Assembly: GCA_012518255.1 (NCBI GenBank)
Contig: JAAYSX010000060.1
Coordinates: 1 to 64,000 of the forward strand
Direction of reading: 5' to 3'
Length of the DNA: 64,000 bases
From: Candidatus Epulonipiscium sp.
GTDB lineage: Bacteria > Bacillota > Clostridia > Lachnospirales > Cellulosilyticaceae
Part shown: one piece after another, positions 52,830 to 62,278 of the stretch
Layout: the number at the start of each line of letters is the position of its first letter
Position numbering within the stretch: the first letter of the stretch is position 1
The notes under the pieces: model-generated
The model's database searches: none
Told to the model about the DNA's origin: nothing
Seen by the model: the letters and a program-made list of their open reading frames with translations, nothing else
Program-made: the position numbers and the translations under genes

Positions 52830-53996
52830 TTAGTGCTTTACATCCTTTCCCAATATAACTATCAAGATACTAGCAGCTATTCCTGAAACTCCTATAGCTA
52901 TCATCCCTGCACTTACGCTCCATGCATCACTTATATTACCTATGGCCCAGCTCCCAATCATATTACATATTCCGCCAGCTGTAATGGCAAATCCCATAAC
53001 AGTACCAGCTCCATTTTTATATTCTTTCATAATTAGGGCCATCATAGTCGGATATCTTATTGATATAAAGAATCCTGTAAGGGAAAATAAACCTAAAAGG
53101 TTATCACCTGATACTATTCCAGCAAATAATATTAGGGTAGCTGCTATAGTGAAATAAAATAGGCTTTTTATGTATCCAAATCTATCAGCTATATATCCGC
53201 CTACCAATCTACCAAATACATATACTACATAAAACCATGTTAAGTACCTTGTACTTGTAGCTATATCTAGGCTTCTACCTGCCTGGAGATAGTTAACTAG
53301 CCAACTAGTAACTCCTCCTTCCATTATTTCAAAAAAACCTAGTGTAAGTGCAATTAACCAGACCTTAGAAGATTTGGTAAGATCAATAACAGATAACTTT
53401 TCTTCTTCTTGATTTCCAGATATTTTAGGGAATTTAGCTAGTAAGACTAAGACCATTAAGATTACTAGTAAAATAGTTGTTGATAGGTAAATAAACTGCC
53501 ATGAGTAACCTCTTTCCATAAATATACCTGCGTATCTAGGAGCTAGGGCAGCCCCTACACCAAAAAATAGGTGCATAAGGTTCATCATCATAGCAGAATT
53601 CCTTATGAAAATCCTACCACCCAAAACATTAGTTGCAATCTGGAAGCAACCAAGCCCTATGCCAAGGAGAAAATGTATAAAAACTACTCCATAAAAACCA
53701 GGTAAAATATAAAACAAGGTATTAGAAATAGCCATCACAACTATTCCAAATAGAAACAACCTTTTAATCCCGTATTTTTCAACTAGTATACCTCCAAAAA
53801 ATGCAGCAATTAGGCTCCCTAGTAATATAAAAAATAACATTTGCCCTATTTGGCTATAATCTACTATGAATTCTTCCCTAATAGAAGGAATAACAATCCC
53901 TTTAATAGTCATTATCAACCCAAGTGCAAGCATGCACAAATATGCTATGGCTACAAGCATTCTGTATTCCCTATAATTCCTAATATCCTGGCTCAT
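52830..53996 (-). CDS. MFS transporter
   Basis: A 388-residue membrane protein with 12 predicted helices of the major facilitator type. The loop 2-3 motif is present as GGILVEKYGIKRLFLFG and its second-half counterpart as GGYIADRFGYIKSLFYF. The substrate cannot be read; the general look is closest to the FucP/NarK-like or sugar-type permeases. AGGAGG precedes the ATG at 53996. It follows yajC on the minus strand after a hairpin, so it is probably a separate unit. Ends at the shared lysA terminator. Confidence 0.85.
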   Translation of the reverse strand: MSQDIRNYREYRMLVAIAYLCMLALGLIMTIKGIVIPSIREEFIVDYSQIGQMLFFILLGSLIAAFFGGILVEKYGIKRLFLFGIVVMAISNTLFYILPGFYGVVFIHFLLGIGLGCFQIATNVLGGRIFIRNSAMMMNLMHLFFGVGAALAPRYAGIFMERGYSWQFIYLSTTILLVILMVLVLLAKFPKISGNQEEEKLSVIDLTKSSKVWLIALTLGFFEIMEGGVTSWLVNYLQAGRSLDIATSTRYLTWFYVVYVFGRLVGGYIADRFGYIKSLFYFTIAATLILFAGIVSGDNLLGLFSLTGFFISIRYPTMMALIMKEYKNGAGTVMGFAITAGGICNMIGSWAIGNISDAWSVSAGMIAIGVSGIAASILIVILGKDVKH

Positions 53997-54017
53997 TACA
54001 ACCTCCTATTAGATAAT

Positions 54018-54049
54018 AAATCACCTGCTCTATATGATACAGGTGATTT
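54018..54049 (-). terminator. Terminator after yajC
   Basis: AAATCACCTG (54018-54027) and CAGGTGATTT (54040-54049) form a perfect 10-bp stem with a 12-base loop; on the minus strand it is followed by ATTTATTA, a weak U tract. Confidence 0.7.
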
Positions 54050-54055
54050 TTATGA

Positions 54056-54406
54056 TTATTCTTTTTCTTCAATTTCAAACTCATCGTCTTTTATTTCAAA
54101 TTCATCATCTTTCTTAATTGATAAATTTGGTTCCTTAACTCCTGCCACTGAATTCTTCTCAACAGGGATACGTATTCCTCTGTTAAGACCAAATTCTATA
54201 ACAAATAGGTTATTAACAACATCAACTACCTTGCCGTACATCCCAGTATTGGTTATTACCATGTCCCCTACTTTAATAGAATCTTGCATTTCCATTAAGG
54301 CCTTTTCACGCTTTCTTTGAGGTCTTATCATTATGAACCACATAATTCCAAAAAGAAAAACAAAATATAAAACTATTCCAAACCCACTTGAAAACAATCC
54401 TTCCAT
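54056..54406 (-). CDS. yajC: Preprotein translocase subunit YajC
   Basis: A 116-residue protein with one N-terminal membrane helix (about 8-27) and the YajC domain (IRPQRKREKALMEMQDSIKVGDMVITNTGMYGKVV); it joins the Sec-YidC machinery. The C-terminal tail is unusual: the heptapeptide KDDEFEI occurs twice in a row, ending EEKE, which makes it very acidic. TAGGAGG precedes the ATG. It follows tgt by 24 bases, the classic tgt-yajC arrangement. Confidence 0.92.
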   Translation of the reverse strand: MEGLFSSGFGIVLYFVFLFGIMWFIMIRPQRKREKALMEMQDSIKVGDMVITNTGMYGKVVDVVNNLFVIEFGLNRGIRIPVEKNSVAGVKEPNLSIKKDDEFEIKDDEFEIEEKE

Positions 54407-54430
54407 TACTTTACCTCCTAAATTTTATGT

Positions 54431-55573
<1,143 letters not shown>

Positions 55574-55673
55574 TTAAATATGTCAATTTACTTCATTACA
55601 ATAGTATTAGATTACCAGAAAAACATATTTTTTTCAAGGATATTAAGCGCCTTTCCTACTAAGATTTAAGCAA

Positions 55674-55702
55674 TTGATTGATTATGGCTAGTCTGATACA
55701 AT
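55674..55702 (+). promoter_or_regulatory. aroC promoter
   Basis: TTGATT (55674-55679), 17 bases, TACAAT (55697-55702), 45 bases before the ATG. Confidence 0.5.
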
Positions 55703-55747
55703 TAGATAAATATTATAGTATATAAACAGAATTAAGGAGATGATATT

Positions 55748-56851
55748 ATGGCTGGATCTGTTATGGGTAAGAACTTTCAAATCTCAACATTTGGTGAGTC
55801 TCACGGCCCTGCCCTTGGCGTTATTATTGATGGATGTCCTGCTGGAATTGGTCTTACTAGCGAGGATATTCAAAAAGATCTTGATAAGCGTAAACCTGGC
55901 ACCTCCCAATTTACAACTTCTCGCAAGGAAGGGGATAAGGTTGAGATATTATCAGGGGTCTTAGACGGGGTTACCACTGGCACACCTATTTCACTTTTAA
56001 TAAGAAACAAGGATCAACGTTCTAAGGACTACTCCAATCTTGAAAACATTTATAGGCCTGGACATGCTGATTTTACCTATGATAAAAAATACGGATTTAG
56101 GGATATTCGGGGAGGTGGACGGTCATCAGGTAGGGAGACCGCTGCTAGGGTTGCAGCCGGCACTGTAGCCAAAAAAATCCTGGATGAACTTGATGTTTCT
56201 ATCCTTACCTATACACGTTCTATAGGTGATGTAGAAATAGATTATGATAGATTTGATAAATCCTTCATTAATGAAAACCCCTTTTCCATGCCTGATCCTA
56301 AGGCTAGCAAAAAAGCTGCTAATTTAATCACCAAGGCAAAGAAAGATCAAGATTCCCTAGGCGGTGTTATTGAATGTGTAGTCAGCGGAATGCCTGCTGG
56401 GGTTGGGGAACCTGTTTTCGAAAGGTTAGATGCTATGCTTGCAGCCAGTGTAATGTCCATAGGGGCAACCAAAGGATTTGAAGTAGGTAGTGGCTTCCAG
56501 GCTGCTAAAATGAAAGGGTCTGACCATAATGATAATTGGTATTATGATGAAGACAATAACATTAAGAAACATACTAACCATGCTGGGGGCATTCTAGGTG
56601 GTATAAGCGATGGCTCAGATATAATCCTTAGAACCGCCTTCAAGCCTACCCCTTCCATAGCCAAAGAACAGACTACTATTACAAAAGGTGGGCAAAACGC
56701 TGAGATAACCATAGAAGGAAGGCATGACCCCATAATAGTGCCAAGGGCTGTTATTGTAGTTGAATCTATGGTTGCAATAACCCTAGCAGATTATATATAT
56801 TCCCGTATATTCTCGGATATAAATATGATTAGAAAAGCATATAGTAAATAA
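55748..56851 (+). CDS. aroC: Chorismate synthase
   Basis: Final enzyme of the shikimate pathway; makes chorismate from EPSP and needs reduced FMN. The 367 residues contain all three family signatures: FGESHGPALGVIIDGCP, RPGHADFTYDKKYGFRDIRGGGRSSGRE and the late GGISDGSDI...KPTPSI segment. The ATG at 55748 has AAGGAGATG upstream. It is monocistronic; no other aro genes are near, and the NAD genes that follow have their own promoter. Confidence 0.96.
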   Translation: MAGSVMGKNFQISTFGESHGPALGVIIDGCPAGIGLTSEDIQKDLDKRKPGTSQFTTSRKEGDKVEILSGVLDGVTTGTPISLLIRNKDQRSKDYSNLENIYRPGHADFTYDKKYGFRDIRGGGRSSGRETAARVAAGTVAKKILDELDVSILTYTRSIGDVEIDYDRFDKSFINENPFSMPDPKASKKAANLITKAKKDQDSLGGVIECVVSGMPAGVGEPVFERLDAMLAASVMSIGATKGFEVGSGFQAAKMKGSDHNDNWYYDEDNNIKKHTNHAGGILGGISDGSDIILRTAFKPTPSIAKEQTTITKGGQNAEITIEGRHDPIIVPRAVIVVESMVAITLADYIYSRIFSDINMIRKAYSK

Positions 56852-56877
56852 GGCGAACATCTATCATAACACCTGTC

Positions 56878-56907
56878 TTGACACCTCTCCTATCCTAGTG
56901 ATATAAT
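56878..56907 (+). promoter_or_regulatory. nadA promoter with possible NiaR site
   Basis: TTGACA (56878-56883), 18 bases, TATAAT (56902-56907). A direct repeat ACACCT (56870-56875 and 56882-56887, 12-base period) covers the -35. NiaR (YrxA), the nicotinate-sensing repressor of Firmicutes, controls nadABC operons; the repeat is a candidate site, inferred from position and general resemblance. Confidence 0.55.
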
Positions 56908-56935
56908 ATAGCAAATTCAAGGATAGGAGATATAT

Positions 56936-57847
56936 ATGAATAGTGATATTTTAAAAAACTCAATAAGTAAGCTCAAAGAAGAAAAAGATGCTATTGTATT
57001 AGCACATTATTATGTAGACGGTGATGTTCAGGAGATAGCTGACTTTGTAGGCGATTCTTATTATTTAAGCCAGAAGGCTTTAGAATCAGATAATAAAATT
57101 ATTGTTTTTTGTGGGGTACATTTTATGGCAGAAAGTGCCAAAATACTGAGCCCCCATAAGACAGTGCTTATGCCTGATAGTAGTGCAGATTGTCCTATGG
57201 CCCATATGGTTACTCCTAAAGAAATTAAAAAGGCTAGGGAGGATTATGATGATCTAGCTGTAGTATGCTATATTAATTCAACAGCCCAGATTAAAGCCTT
57301 ATCCGATGTATGTGTTACATCCGCCAATGCAGTTAATATTGTTAAAAATTTAAAGGAAGAGAATATATTTTTTATACCAGATAAGAATTTAGGGCAATAT
57401 GTGGCCAGCCAGGTACCAGATAAAAATATATTCTCAAATGATGGATGCTGCCCTGTACATAATATACTTACTAAAAACTGTATTAATGAGGCCATAGCTT
57501 CTAATCCAGACGCTTTAGTTCTAGCCCACCCAGAATGTTCCTTTGATATACTGGAAATGGCAGATTTTATTGGAAGCACCACAAGTATTATTGAATATGT
57601 ATCTAGCAGCAAACATAATTCCTTTATAATATGTACTGAGGTAGGTATCCTCCATCAGCTAAATAAGGAAGGCAAAAATAAAAATTTCCATCTATTTAAT
57701 GAGCAACAAGTATGCCAAGATATGAAAAAAATCACCCTAGAAAAGGTTTACAACAGCCTAGTTTCATTGGAACCTGAAATTCACGTAAATAATGATATAA
57801 GCTTAAAGGCTAAAACTGCCTTAGAAATGATGCATAAGCTCGCATAG
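56936..57847 (+). CDS. nadA: Quinolinate synthase
   Basis: Joins iminoaspartate and dihydroxyacetone phosphate to quinolinate using a [4Fe-4S] cluster. The 303 residues carry three conserved cysteine sites, in IVFCGVHFMAE (about 62-72), VCVTSANAV (about 123-131) and the DGCCPVHN/HPECSFDI region. The start has AGGAGATAT upstream. nadC follows after 31 bases. The gene that supplies iminoaspartate (nadB, L-aspartate oxidase, or aspartate dehydrogenase) is not in the operon or elsewhere in the window. Confidence 0.94.
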   Translation: MNSDILKNSISKLKEEKDAIVLAHYYVDGDVQEIADFVGDSYYLSQKALESDNKIIVFCGVHFMAESAKILSPHKTVLMPDSSADCPMAHMVTPKEIKKAREDYDDLAVVCYINSTAQIKALSDVCVTSANAVNIVKNLKEENIFFIPDKNLGQYVASQVPDKNIFSNDGCCPVHNILTKNCINEAIASNPDALVLAHPECSFDILEMADFIGSTTSIIEYVSSSKHNSFIICTEVGILHQLNKEGKNKNFHLFNEQQVCQDMKKITLEKVYNSLVSLEPEIHVNNDISLKAKTALEMMHKLA

Positions 57848-57878
57848 TTATAAAGATATTAGAAGGGATGTTTTGTAA

Positions 57879-58730
57879 ATGATTAATAGTATAAATATGA
57901 AAACAAAAGTAGATAAATATATATTAAGTGCCTTAGATGAGGATATTACAAGTGAAGATGTTAGCACTAATTCTATTTTAAGATCCAAGACTCCAGGCAC
58001 AGCCAATCTTATTTGTAAAGAGGATGGGATTATCTGCGGTTTAGACATTTTTATAAGAGTATTTAACCTTCTTGGGGATGTTAAATTCATGACTTCATAT
58101 AAGGATGGGGACCATGTTAAAAATGGGGATATAATAGGAACCATAACAGGCGATATGAGAACAATACTTTCAGGGGAACGTACAGCCCTTAACTACCTAC
58201 AAAGAATGAGCGGAGTTACAACTTATACAAGTAGCTTAGTTAAGGCCTTGGAAGGAAGCAATACAGAGTTACTTGATACTAGAAAAACCACACCTAATAT
58301 GAGGATTTTTGAAAAATACGCTGTAAGAGTTGGCGGTTGCAAGAGCCACAGATATAACCTATCTGATGGGGTACTCCTAAAGGATAACCATATAGGTGCA
58401 GCTGGTGGCATTAAAGAAGCTGTTACACTGGCAAGAGAATACGCACCCTTTGTTAGGATGATAGAAGTTGAAGTTGAAGATTTAGACATGGTTAATGAAG
58501 CCCTAGAAGCAGGGGCAGATATAATTATGCTAGATAACATGGATGATGATACCATGAAAAAGGCTGTTGAAATTATAGGGGATAAGGCCCTTACAGAGTG
58601 CTCAGGCAACATTACCCTAGATAGGTTAAAAACTATCTCAGATATTGGAGTAGATTATGTATCCTGCGGTGCTTTAACACATTCATATCCAATACTAGAC
58701 TTCTCACTTAAAAACTTAAAACCATTATAA
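57879..58730 (+). CDS. nadC: Nicotinate-nucleotide pyrophosphorylase (carboxylating)
   Basis: Turns quinolinate and PRPP into nicotinate mononucleotide, the entry to NAD. The 283 residues show ERTALNYLQRMSGVTT (about 105-120), the basic LLDTRKTTPNMR (about 131-142) and VLLKDNHIGAAGG. GAAGGGATG lies before the ATG, which is the second gene of the nadA unit. The operon in most Firmicutes is nadB-nadA-nadC or nadA-nadB-nadC; the space here is only 31 bases, so nadB was lost or never present at this site. A strong terminator follows. Confidence 0.95.
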   Translation: MINSINMKTKVDKYILSALDEDITSEDVSTNSILRSKTPGTANLICKEDGIICGLDIFIRVFNLLGDVKFMTSYKDGDHVKNGDIIGTITGDMRTILSGERTALNYLQRMSGVTTYTSSLVKALEGSNTELLDTRKTTPNMRIFEKYAVRVGGCKSHRYNLSDGVLLKDNHIGAAGGIKEAVTLAREYAPFVRMIEVEVEDLDMVNEALEAGADIIMLDNMDDDTMKKAVEIIGDKALTECSGNITLDRLKTISDIGVDYVSCGALTHSYPILDFSLKNLKPL

Positions 58731-58734
58731 GATT

Positions 58735-58788
58735 AAAAATGACGGTTAACAAGCTTTAGTACTATTACTTGTTAACTGTCATTTTTTA
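58735..58788 (+). terminator. Terminator after nadC
   Basis: AAAATGAC-GTTAACAAG (58735-58753) pairs with CTTGTTAAC-GTCATTTTT (58768-58787) with one G-T pair, over a 14-base loop, followed by TTTT. Confidence 0.9.
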
Positions 58789-58815
58789 TTTCCTGCATTT
58801 ATGATTCATATACAA

Positions 58816-59033
58816 CTACTGTTTTATCCAACCTATAATCTCGTATACTACTTTCTTATCTGTAACAACCTCTACCTTATCCACTATCTGCTTACCTATA
58901 ACAGCCTTTCCTATAGGTGTATCTTCTGTTGTTTTACCACTAATTCCCAAGCCAGTCGCCAATATTCCATAAATTTAGTCAATAGTGCTATGACTCACAA
59001 TTCTATCTTATCTAATATTTCACTTACCTCTCC
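58816..59033 (-). pseudogene. Remnant of a greA/greB-type transcription elongation factor gene
   Basis: On the minus strand, 58971 down to 58816 encodes 51 residues ending in a stop, starting YGILATGLGIS and containing EDTPIGKAVIGKQIVDKVEV and KVVYEIIGWI. This fits the C-terminal domain of GreA (its SPIGKALLGKKVGDxVEV core and closing beta strand). A TAA stops the frame just upstream, and a further piece in another frame (EVSEILDKIEL, 59001-59033) resembles the end of the coiled-coil part. There is no start and the N-terminal two thirds are missing, so it is a decayed copy, not a working gene. Confidence 0.6.
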
Positions 59034-59096
59034 CAATATGTTATATTAATATGTATCGTAAAATTAATTACATTAAATTTCTTTCAGGGGTGTTAT

Positions 59097-60464
59097 ATGG
59101 AAGTCGAATATAAATCAAAAGATTATAGAAATGAAACAATTAAATTAGCTCTTCCTGTATTTTTAGAGCTACTTATTAGTACTTTATTTGGTATGGTTGA
59201 TATGATGATGGTTGGTAATAGTGGGGCTCCTAGCATTACTACTCCTTCCATTGCTGCTACTGGCGTTACTAATCAGGTTATGCTAGTTGGAATTGCTATG
59301 GCCCAGGCCATGGGTGTTGGTGGTACTGCTATGATTTCTAGGTACTGCGGGGCTAATGAAGATAGGAAGGTGCCTAATGTTCTTAAGCATCTTATAGTTC
59401 TTATGATTATTATAATTATTATTCCCTTTTTAGCTATTAATTTATTAATGCCTGAGCGTATTATGGCTTTTATAGGAGCCGAGACAGCTACTATTAATAT
59501 AGGACTTAACTATTTTAAGATTGTAATAGTTGGCTTTGTTTTTCAGTCACTTAACCTTGCCATTTTTGCATCTATGAGAGGGGCTGGGGATACTAAATTG
59601 CCCATGCTTATAAATATAGGTGTTAACATGCTTAACGTTGTTGGTAATTATATTTTGATTTTTGGTAAGCTTGGTATGCCAGCTTTAGGTGTTACTGGTG
59701 CTGGAATTTCTACCTCTCTTTCCCATCTGGTAGCCTTTGTAATCCTGCTTATCATTCTTCTTAGTAAGAAGCATATTGTTAAACTCGATTTGTCTAAGGG
59801 TTTTAAGTTCGATAGGCCTATTATGAGTAATTTGTTTAAGATTGGTGGTCCTGCTGCTTTAGAGCAGGTAGGTTTTAGAATTGGTGTTATATTTTTTATT
59901 AAAATTGTTGCTGGTCTTGGAACTGCTGCTTATGCAACTCACCAGATTTCATCTAATATTATTAGTTTGTCCTTTGCTCCTGGACAGGCTTTTGGAATTG
60001 CTGCATCTACCTTGGTTGGTAGATCACTTGGCCAGGGACGGCCTGACAGGGCTGATAGATTTATTAAGGTAACTAATAGATTAGCCCTACTGTCATCTTT
60101 TATATTTGTAGCTTTATTTTACTTCTTCGGACCTGAAATTGTGGGGTTATATAGCAAGGATATGGAGGTTATTTTATTATCTGCTGGAGTTATGAAGATA
60201 ATTTCAGCAATCCAGCCCTTTCAGGCTTCTGCCTTTGCCCTTTCTGGTGGTTTAAGGGGAGCTGGTGATACTGTATCTACTTTAATTATTACTATGATAG
60301 GTGTTGTGGTTATTAGGCTTAGCCTAGCCTATATTCTTATTAATATAGTAGGCCTTGGCCTTATTGGTGCCTGGCTTGCCATGTTATCAGATCAGATAAT
60401 TAGATGGCTTGGCATAGAACTTAGATATAGAAGCGGAAAATGGCAGTCTATTAAGTTAAAGTAA
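59097..60464 (+). CDS. MATE-family efflux transporter
   Basis: A 455-residue membrane protein with 12 helices in two homologous halves, of the multidrug and toxin extrusion family (Na+- or H+-driven antiport). Motifs include PVFLELLISTLFGMVDMMMVG near the N-terminus, GAGDTKLPM and the corresponding GAGDTVSTLI in the second half. The substrate is unknown. Ribosome binding site CAGGGGTG precedes the ATG. Only one base separates its stop from that of the convergent thioesterase gene; no terminator lies between. The greA remnant lies immediately upstream. Confidence 0.88.
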   Translation: MEVEYKSKDYRNETIKLALPVFLELLISTLFGMVDMMMVGNSGAPSITTPSIAATGVTNQVMLVGIAMAQAMGVGGTAMISRYCGANEDRKVPNVLKHLIVLMIIIIIIPFLAINLLMPERIMAFIGAETATINIGLNYFKIVIVGFVFQSLNLAIFASMRGAGDTKLPMLINIGVNMLNVVGNYILIFGKLGMPALGVTGAGISTSLSHLVAFVILLIILLSKKHIVKLDLSKGFKFDRPIMSNLFKIGGPAALEQVGFRIGVIFFIKIVAGLGTAAYATHQISSNIISLSFAPGQAFGIAASTLVGRSLGQGRPDRADRFIKVTNRLALLSSFIFVALFYFFGPEIVGLYSKDMEVILLSAGVMKIISAIQPFQASAFALSGGLRGAGDTVSTLIITMIGVVVIRLSLAYILINIVGLGLIGAWLAMLSDQIIRWLGIELRYRSGKWQSIKLK

Positions 60465-60465
60465 T

Positions 60466-61209
60466 TTAACTTATAGCTGCCCAATCTACCTTGGCCTGGA
60501 AAATTTCCCGGCCTTTTGTTTTTTCTAGACCTTGGATGTAATAACTATCCCCATACTCTGTATTTTTATACACACTTATTACAACTTCTTCCCCAATTGT
60601 AGCCCCTGATATAAAGTTTACCTGCATATCCCTAATTTCCATGTTCCTGTGGTAATCAAGAGAGAAACAGTCCTCTACCCACTGGACGTAGCAGGCATTA
60701 TTCATATGCATATTAAGGTCAAGGTCTGTATAGTGTACCCTCCTATTACATATGGAGATTGGAGCTTCCTTAGGAATTCTAAATTTCCTTAGCTTTTCAT
60801 TTTCTTCATCTGGCATTGGCGGAAAATCTACTGGTAGTGCCTTGGTTCCTTGTGGTCTTCCTGTCTTTGTATCTACAAGGAAGTAGTTGCTATATATTTT
60901 CCCTATTTCCTCTTTATCCTGATTATATATAAGAAATTTACGCATAGCAAACAGCCTATCTTTGCCACTTGGCCATGTTTCTATTGTTATAATATCATCC
61001 CACTTTGGATAAGAATTTACCTGTATCTTATATTTAGATATTATCCAGCCTAGGTTATGGGCCATTAAATCTTCATATCCCATACCCAAAATTTCTGCGT
61101 GTAGGCTAGAGGCTTCTTGCATCTTATTAATTAGGGAATATAACTTTAGATTTAATTTTATATCCGTTTCTGAAAACTGTATTTGAAAGTTCTTTGAGTA
61201 CTTCCCCAT
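60466..61209 (-). CDS. Acyl-ACP thioesterase (Fat type, hot-dog fold)
   Basis: Releases fatty acids from acyl-ACP. The 247 residues are a tandem pair of hot-dog domains as in plant-type and clostridial Fat enzymes; the opening QIQFSETDIKLNLKLYSLINKMQEASS and the ITIETWPSGKDRLFAMRKF stretch are characteristic, with the catalytic Asn-His region near HYTDLDLNMHMNNACYVQW (about 158-176). Such enzymes set membrane or storage fatty-acid supply in Firmicutes; their exact role is unknown. GGAGAAGG precedes the ATG. queA lies 20 bases upstream on the same strand. Confidence 0.88.
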   Translation of the reverse strand: MGKYSKNFQIQFSETDIKLNLKLYSLINKMQEASSLHAEILGMGYEDLMAHNLGWIISKYKIQVNSYPKWDDIITIETWPSGKDRLFAMRKFLIYNQDKEEIGKIYSNYFLVDTKTGRPQGTKALPVDFPPMPDEENEKLRKFRIPKEAPISICNRRVHYTDLDLNMHMNNACYVQWVEDCFSLDYHRNMEIRDMQVNFISGATIGEEVVISVYKNTEYGDSYYIQGLEKTKGREIFQAKVDWAAIS

Positions 61210-61229
61210 TTCCTTCTCCTTTATATATC

Positions 61230-62255
61230 TTACTTAATTAACATTGCATCCCCGAAGCTAAAAAACCTATAGTTATTTTCTACTGCTAGTTTGTAGGCAC
61301 TTAGGATATTTTCCTTACCTGCTAAAGCACTAACTAGCATAATAAGGGTGGATTCTGGTAAATGGAAATTGGTAATTAAGGAATCTACTAGCTTAAACTG
61401 GTAGCCTGGATAGATAAAAATATTGGTCCAGCCACTACCATACTCTAGTATCCCCTCCTCATTGGTGGAGGATTCTAGAGTTCTTGTGCTTGTTGTTCCT
61501 ACAGAAATAATCCTTCCTCCAGATTTTTTGCTATTATTTATAATATCTGCCTGGGATTTATCAATTATATAAAATTCTGAATGCATATCATGGTCATCTA
61601 TATTATCTACCTTAACTGGCCTAAAGGTGCCAAGTCCTACATGAAGGGTTACATAGGCAATATTTACACCTTTTGCCTTGATTTCCTCTAGTAACTCCTT
61701 GGTAAAATGCAGGCCTGCAGTTGGTGCTGCTGCACTTCCTTGATGTTTTGAATATACTGTTTGGTATCTCTCCTTATCTTCGAGCTTATGGCTTATATAA
61801 GGTGGCAGGGGCATTTCCCCTAATCTATCTAGAACTTCTTCAAATATACCATGGTATTCAAAGTTTACAACTCTCTTACCATCTTCTATTATTTCTTCCA
61901 CTGTACATCTAAGCTGATTATCTCCAAATACTAGCCTATCACCTGGCCTTACTTTTCTGCCAGGTTTGGCTAGCACTTCCCATCTATCAGCATCTAAACG
62001 GCTAAGTAGTAATATTTCTACTTTTCCATGGGTGCTTTCCCTCATCCCATATAGCCTAGCTGGGATAACCCTTGTATCATTAAGTACAAGGCAGTCACCC
62101 TCATTTAGATAATCTATAATATTATAAAATTTACTATGCTTTATATCTCCCTTTTCTTTATCAACTACCATAAGTTTAGACTCTGCCCTATTACTAAGTG
62201 GATCTTGTGCAATCATTTCTTCTGGTAGGTCAAAGTAAAAATCTGATGTTTTCAT
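61230..62255 (-). CDS. queA: S-adenosylmethionine:tRNA ribosyltransferase-isomerase
   Basis: Adds the ribosyl part of SAM to preQ1-tRNA, giving epoxyqueuosine. The 341 residues show the usual [19 protein letters not shown] start, [15 protein letters not shown], the PLPPYI and [10 protein letters not shown] motifs, [10 protein letters not shown] and the closing FGDAMLI. GGAGAAAG precedes the ATG. It is preceded by a SpoIID-like gene (23 bases) and followed by a thioesterase gene (20 bases) rather than by tgt; tgt is on the same strand about 5.7 kb away. Confidence 0.96.
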   Translation of the reverse strand: MKTSDFYFDLPEEMIAQDPLSNRAESKLMVVDKEKGDIKHSKFYNIIDYLNEGDCLVLNDTRVIPARLYGMRESTHGKVEILLLSRLDADRWEVLAKPGRKVRPGDRLVFGDNQLRCTVEEIIEDGKRVVNFEYHGIFEEVLDRLGEMPLPPYISHKLEDKERYQTVYSKHQGSAAAPTAGLHFTKELLEEIKAKGVNIAYVTLHVGLGTFRPVKVDNIDDHDMHSEFYIIDKSQADIINNSKKSGGRIISVGTTSTRTLESSTNEEGILEYGSGWTNIFIYPGYQFKLVDSLITNFHLPESTLIMLVSALAGKENILSAYKLAVENNYRFFSFGDAMLIK

Positions 62256-62278
62256 GTCTTTCTCCAGTCTAAAATCAT

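Larger units (their letters stand above)
58731..59096. other. 366-base stretch with terminator and gene remnant
   Basis: No intact gene is found here. It holds the nadC terminator (58735-58788) and a decayed greA-like fragment on the minus strand (58816-59033), then about 60 AT-rich bases with the start region of the MATE gene. A plus-strand open frame at 58801-59049 reads as low-complexity antisense and is not taken as a gene. Confidence 0.65.

Noticed and set aside
58223..58612. 129-codon open frame on the minus strand
   Set aside because: Antisense to nadC, which has all family motifs; no ribosome binding site.
58801..59049. 82-codon open frame on the plus strand after nadC
   Set aside because: No ribosome binding site and low-complexity composition; the opposite strand shows a GreA-like remnant that explains the stretch better.
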